DNA from: Siphonodentalium dalli
Taxonomy: Eukaryota > Mollusca > Scaphopoda > Gadilida > Siphonodentaliidae
NCBI GenBank assembly: GCA_032622095.1
Contig: CP136063.1
Span: 122,036,723 to 122,100,722, forward strand
Direction of reading: 5' to 3'
Length of the DNA stretch: 64,000 nucleotides
A model generated the notes under the pieces. It saw only the letters and a program-made list of their open reading frames with translations, was not told where the DNA came from and made no database searches. Position numbers and translations under genes: made by a program. Shown here in pieces: positions 59,563-64,000 of this stretch. The stretch's first letter is position 1. Every line of letters begins with the position of its first letter.

Positions 59563-59653
59563 ACACTGTAACTCAACTTGCAGACATGATTGGGGTGAAT
59601 TGTATACTGACTATATCATTCATACCAATCATGTCTGCAGGGAGTTACAGTGG
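59563..59653. mobile_element. Small foldback, CACTGTAACTC ends
   Basis: CACTGTAACTC...CTTGCAGACATGATTGG pairs with CCAATCATGTCTGCAGG...GAGTTACAGTG around a 30-base loop. The left arm resembles the start of the TAGCTCAACTT family, so it may be a rearranged end of that element. Confidence 0.7.
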
Positions 59654-59699
59654 AAAGTACCAAAAAAATAACAAGGGGTACGCATCTAAGATGCTTTTG

Positions 59700-61060
59700 T
59701 CAAGTTTTTTGGCAGTCGAACCAAACTTCTGCCAATAAGGTGCACAACTCCGGGGAAAAAAGTTGGACGGTGGTATATTATTGCAATAGACCAATTGAAT
59801 CCGTTAATATTTAATTGAGTTATCGCACTAACGGTGATAAAATTGTGATTAAAATTGTGATTAAAATAGACAAACTAAGACCCATAACTCCGGAAAAAAA
59901 TTTCGGACAAACCAGGTTTTCGAACTCGTATGAGATATTGTTGCAATAGACTCATACACCAAATATTGTTTAAATCGGTTAATATTTCATCGAGTTATCG
60001 CGCTAACGGTGATAACATTGCTAAAAATAGACAAACTAAGACCCATATTAAACTCCGGAAAAAAAATTCGGACAAACCCGGTTTTCGAACTCGTCCGAGA
60101 TATTGTTGCAGGAGACTCATATAGCAAATATTGTTGAAATTGGTTAATATTTCATCGAGTTATCGCGCTATCGGTGATAAAATTGCTAAAAATAGACATA
60201 CTAAAGACCCATAACTCCGGAAAAAAAATTCGGACAAACCCGGTTTTCGAACTCGTCCGAGATATTGTTGCAGGAGACTCATATACCAAATATTGTTGAA
60301 ATCGGTTAATATTTCATCGAGTTATCGCGCTATCGGTGATAAAATTGCTAAAAATAGACAAACTAAGACCCATAACTCCGGAAAAAAAATTCGGACAAAC
60401 CTGGTTTTCGAACTCGTCCGAGATATTGTTGCAGGAGACTCATATACCGAATATTGTTGAAATTGGTTAATATTTCATCGAGTTATCGCGCTATCGGTGA
60501 TAACATTGCTAAAAATAGACCAACTAAGACCCATAACTCCGGAAAAAAAATTCGGACAAACCCGGTTTTCGAACTCGTCTGAGATATTGTTGCAGGAGAC
60601 TCATATACCAAATATTGTTGAAATCAGTTAATATTTCATCGAGTTATCGCGCTATCGGTGATAAAATTGCTAAAAATAGACAAACTAAGACCCATAACTC
60701 CGGGAAAAAATTTCAGACAAACCTGGTTTTCGAACTCGTCTGAGATATTGTTGCAAGAGTCTCATATACCAAATATTGTTGAAATTGGTTAATATTTGCG
60801 TGAGTTATCGCGCTATCGGTGAAAAACTTAACTAAAAACCATCTAAGATGGATAACTCTTGTAAAAAAAAATCGGAAGAGACCCATTTTCTACAGTCAGT
60901 AAATAGTCATTGGGAGCAACTGCCATACCAAAAATTTTTTGAATCCATTCACAAATGTCAAAGTTATAAGGCATTCTTTAGGTCCGCCCGCCCGCCGCCC
61001 GCCCCGCCAACCGTCCCTCGCCAAACCATAAGTCAAGTTTTTGAAAAACTCGACTAAAAA
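59700..61060 (+). repeat. ~161-bp tandem array (about 6 units) with GC-rich tail
   Basis: ACTAAGACCCATAACTCCGG recurs at about 59875, 60036, 60200, 60363, 60524 and 60685. Each unit also holds CGGACAAACCCGGTTTTCGA, GATATTGTTGCAGGAGACTC and TCGAGTTATCGCGCTA. The inner units are most alike; the first and last diverge. The array is followed by GTCCGCCCGCCCGCCGCCCG and the hairpin TCAAGTTTTTGAAAAACTCGA at 61032-61052, then CTAAAAA. This resembles a Helentron-type end. Confidence 0.85.
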
Positions 61061-61982
61061 TTGATGCAAATTAAAATATCATGTATTCAACTATTTCACT
61101 AGACAATTTTAGGTCTGTCAATGAAGATTTCTTTTTAACTTGTCATCCATATTACCCCCCCACAAACTTTTGCCAGCTTCCACCTACTTACACATATGCC
61201 ATCACCCCTATCAACCTGCCTATTAAGAAACATTAAATTTATCAACTTTTGCAATAATATATGACTCGACTCATATAAAAGACAGGCTGAATTTTACAAT
61301 AATATTAAAACATTAAAAGAGAAACACATGCACTTTAATTTGATCAGTTCAATGATATTCAAACTAGACATATGCTCCTTCAAAACACAAGTAGATAATT
61401 ACTGGCATACAAACAAATTAACAGCATTCACTTTATAGAACAATTGTCTGTTGACTAGAATCAGAACATGCTGTTATCAATTTCTCCCCAAGGAATAATG
61501 GATCAGAGACAAACAGTAGCATTAGTTAATCAAATGCACAAAACCTGCAGCGGAATTCTGCTTCCCCACTGATAATGTTAATCCTATCATCATTGTCATG
61601 GTGTTTTTGTAGTTCTGTGCATTACAGTAATGAGAACGTGCTCTCCAAGAGATCTGTTTCTACCTACCTAGAAAATTACTTTCTCTACTGGATACAAATA
61701 AATCAAAATTTCTATCTGTTACAAATAGATCTAATACAGCCTATTTAAAGCCACATGGTGATTTGCGCTCCAAAATATACCTAATAATATTCGCCTTTGG
61801 AAGGATCTAAACCCCATTCGCAAATAAGAACATTTGCCTAAAGCTTTAATATATATACTGAATAAAATTTATTTTGTTGCCAATAGCGGCGTGCATATCA
61901 TTCACATAGCAGATCGAAGGATTTATCAACACTGCAAGTATTATAGAGTTACTGTTCTTCTGTAACACAGCGTGCCTTGTAC
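61061..61982. other. Intergenic, no gene seen
   Basis: This is AT-rich sequence with no recognisable feature. Confidence 0.5.
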
Positions 61983-62434
61983 AGGAATCAGGGATCTAAA
62001 TGTGTTATAGAGTCGGGGAGCGAGTACACCGTGGAATGCTAAAGGTGAAGGTAACTGAAGAATGACCTTCACCTGATACATGCGACACGGATGACATCGC
62101 GTTTATTTGATTTGTACATAATATCTAAATAATTTAAACTGGTGAATGAATGGGGGAACGGATTTTTGTGAGCGGGAAATGTATTTAACTAGCTGTTGTA
62201 GATCTGGGTTTTTCCAGATCAAATTTGGCTGTGGGATAGCCCTGTCGTACACTTGGGGATTTATTTTAAAAAGTAAACACATGACCTATGATTTTTCTTG
62301 CATTTTCGTGATCAACTGGTGTCAATCTAGCTGGGTAAACATCACTGGTATGGCCTGCAGGCTTCAATTCAGTGAATTTGGCCGAAACGTTAACACTGTC
62401 GCCTATGGGAAACCATTTAGTTCAGTGATTCCTA
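61983..62434 (+). repeat. 455-bp repeat unit, copy 2
   Basis: It has the same orientation and near identity to 41268-41732, with AGGAATCA ends. The indel after CGACACG (62088) removes about 11 bases relative to copy 1. Confidence 0.8.
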
Positions 62435-62546
62435 CAAGTCTAAATATAGTATATGTGTAGATGTCTGCACAAACTACCAAAATATAGATAATTGCATTGA
62501 CATATCATATGCATATAGATATACCATAAAGCACATAACTGATGTT
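62435..62546. other. Short spacer
   Basis: No feature was seen. Confidence 0.4.
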
Positions 62547-62767
62547 TTAACCCTTTGTTTTTGTATCAGCCCATATACCCTGTGCCAATGCATTCTCTTA
62601 TATATGCGAGTCGACCATAGGTCGCCTCGCATATATAAGAGAATGCATTGGCCTAACAATTATAATTTTTTTTTAAATTTTTTTACAATTTTAATAATTT
62701 ATTCTTATATTCGTTATTTTGTAGGTTTAGGGCCGATGAGATCGGCCCCTGGCACTCAAAGGGTTAA
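62547..62767. mobile_element. TTAA MITE, GAGTGCC family, complete copy
   Basis: It runs from TTAACCCTTTGTTTTTGTAT to GGCACTCAAAGGGTTAA. The core palindrome with AATGCATTCTCTTATATATG arms lies at 62588-62651, followed by an A/T stretch and GGGCCGATGAGATCGGCCCC, a second small hairpin. TTAA is present at both ends. Confidence 0.85.
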
Positions 62768-63576
62768 TAATGAAGTTAAATGAGCAGTATTACCATGTAT
62801 GTCGATATTATTAAATTGTTTTTAGCTGAACTATATACACGTTTTCTTTTATGGCATATCGCCAATGTAAACACATGTGCCTCGCTATTAAATCTGCAAT
62901 TTTTTCATGTCATGGGCCTGGCTTGTTTGTTAGGCAATGCCTTTTTATTATACAGAAAATAATTTGTATATTTCTAATTTACCAAGATTTGTATCAGTTT
63001 ATCATTTGTATAAATAACACCAGCATATATATTTTAAAACTTTTAATGGATTCGCGACTGGACGATGCAGTGCCACCTCTAGTTTTGAATATCCCCTCAA
63101 TAGTTGATTGTAAGAAGGGCAGCTGACCCACGACATTGTACTTATGTGAACACCCACCCCCACCACCTGACATTACAAGAGTTAATACCCTTAATAATCC
63201 ACCATCAATATCTCTCTGCTCTTAGAATAATTCTGAATGTGAACTGCAGGCATTGAACTGGAAAGCACCATATTTATATGAGAGTGCAAGTCCACTATTA
63301 GAGTCAGCTAATGTCTTATAAACATTGAGACATCTTCATCATATCCATAGTTTATAGCTAGATGAAGATGTGATTGCTAGAAAACTAATTTGCAAAGCAG
63401 TTCTGTCAAATTTGATAGAGTATGTACTCATTAGGGTCCAGACACAATGTGTTTTATTGATAAAATGTTAATACTGCAAACATACCACACATGATCTACC
63501 GAGATTGAGATTTTTTTCTATTGGTACAAAGAAAGCCTGGGCCCTTATGGTTATAATTGGGGAGAATCCAAGCACA
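62768..63576. other. Intergenic, no gene seen
   Basis: This is AT-rich sequence; the short ORFs are not recognisable. Confidence 0.45.
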
Positions 63577-63726
63577 TCAACAACATGTGCACCACATAGA
63601 TTATCATCAAGAACATGTGAGCCACAGAGATTGTCCTCAACAACATGTGCACCACAGAGATTATCCTCAACATCATGTGCACCACAGAGATTGTCCTCAA
63701 CAACATCTGCACCACAGAGATTATCC
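63577..63726. repeat. 30-bp minisatellite, 5 units
   Basis: There are five units of TCAACAACATGTGCACCACA, then GAGATTATCC, with 1-4 changes each. On the plus strand it reads as a 10-residue LSSTTCAPQR repeat inside an ORF from 63505 to 63819. The open frame is expected from a 30-bp period and is not proof of a gene. Confidence 0.95.
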
Positions 63727-64000
63727 TCAGAAAAAGGTGTTTTTCCACTGATGTTTAGTAATTTTCTGGGGTACCCTAATTTGAAACATGTCTTAATAAA
63801 TCTGGCCTGTGATGACTGAACAAAACATGAGGATATACCTCATCCCTATGTGGTTCAAGAATATACAAAAGATAAATCATATGATGATGGCAGTTCTACC
63901 CAACCTCCCCCCCCCCCAACCCACCCATCCACCTAGGTGAACATCCTGGCTTAGTTTTCAAACTCATTTCAGAAACCCCTCTTGCGAACGCATATCCCAA
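63727..64000. other. Intergenic, no gene seen
   Basis: A C-rich tract lies at 63905-63930. Otherwise nothing is recognisable. Confidence 0.5.

Noticed and set aside
63505-63819. 104-codon ORF with 10-residue repeats
   Set aside because: The 30-bp minisatellite keeps any frame open; no flanking protein-like sequence.

Overview
This window looks like AT-rich, repeat-dense nuclear DNA from a eukaryote, most likely a marine lophotrochozoan invertebrate such as a mollusc. That placement is inference. It rests on tandem-repeat plus (GGAC)n microsatellite elements resembling the bivalve 'pearl'/Helentron-derived families, on Penelope-like, DIRS-like and jockey/CR1-type retroelements, and on many TTAA- and TA-flanked palindromic MITEs. 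There are no bacterial-style operons, and I see no convincing intact host gene, rRNA, tRNA or CRISPR array. The only long readable proteins belong to decayed retrotransposons.

Layout. 0-16 kb: dispersed repeats (a family with TAGCTCAACTT ends at 101-750 and 14217-15190), a TTAA foldback MITE (4445-4661), a TTAA element family with AACCTCTT ends (4945-5279), a 33-bp minisatellite (6324-6488), a 1.07-kb TTAA element with an internal duplication (9851-10923) and microsatellite-bearing repeats (11215-11599, 12838-13372). 16-31 kb: two inverted copies of a 2.5-kb PIF/Harbinger-like non-autonomous element with TAA target duplications (17060-20738 and 27869-30405). The first copy is split by a 1.2-kb tandem-repeat element whose empty site is preserved in the second. 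Between them lies a TTAA element (21841-24400) that hosts a Helitron and a hAT-like element, plus several palindromic MITEs. 31-40 kb: a 3.05-kb pogo/Tc1-mariner-like element (32461-35506) and a 2.7-kb TIR element with dense AAGTGTA arrays at both ends and coding-like fragments inside (36995-39671).

40-53 kb: the retroelement block. It holds a 5'-truncated Penelope-like element with a GIY-YIG endonuclease (42351-43440, +), a jockey/CR1-type LINE with PHD-like finger, AP endonuclease and RT (45855-48828, +), a truncated TTAA MITE, and a degenerate DIRS-like YR retrotransposon (49036-52991, -). LINE and DIRS lie tail to tail, and both lose their 3' parts at the MITE junction. 53-64 kb: further copies of families seen upstream, two large tandem arrays (58672-59510, period about 180 bp; 59860-60840, period about 161 bp), a second copy of a 455-bp unit (61983-62434) and a 30-bp minisatellite (63577-63726).

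No genes here work together as a pathway. The biology on view is transposon accumulation, nesting and decay. Coordinates of diverged repeats are approximate. Family assignments rest on terminal motifs, target duplications and protein motifs read by eye.
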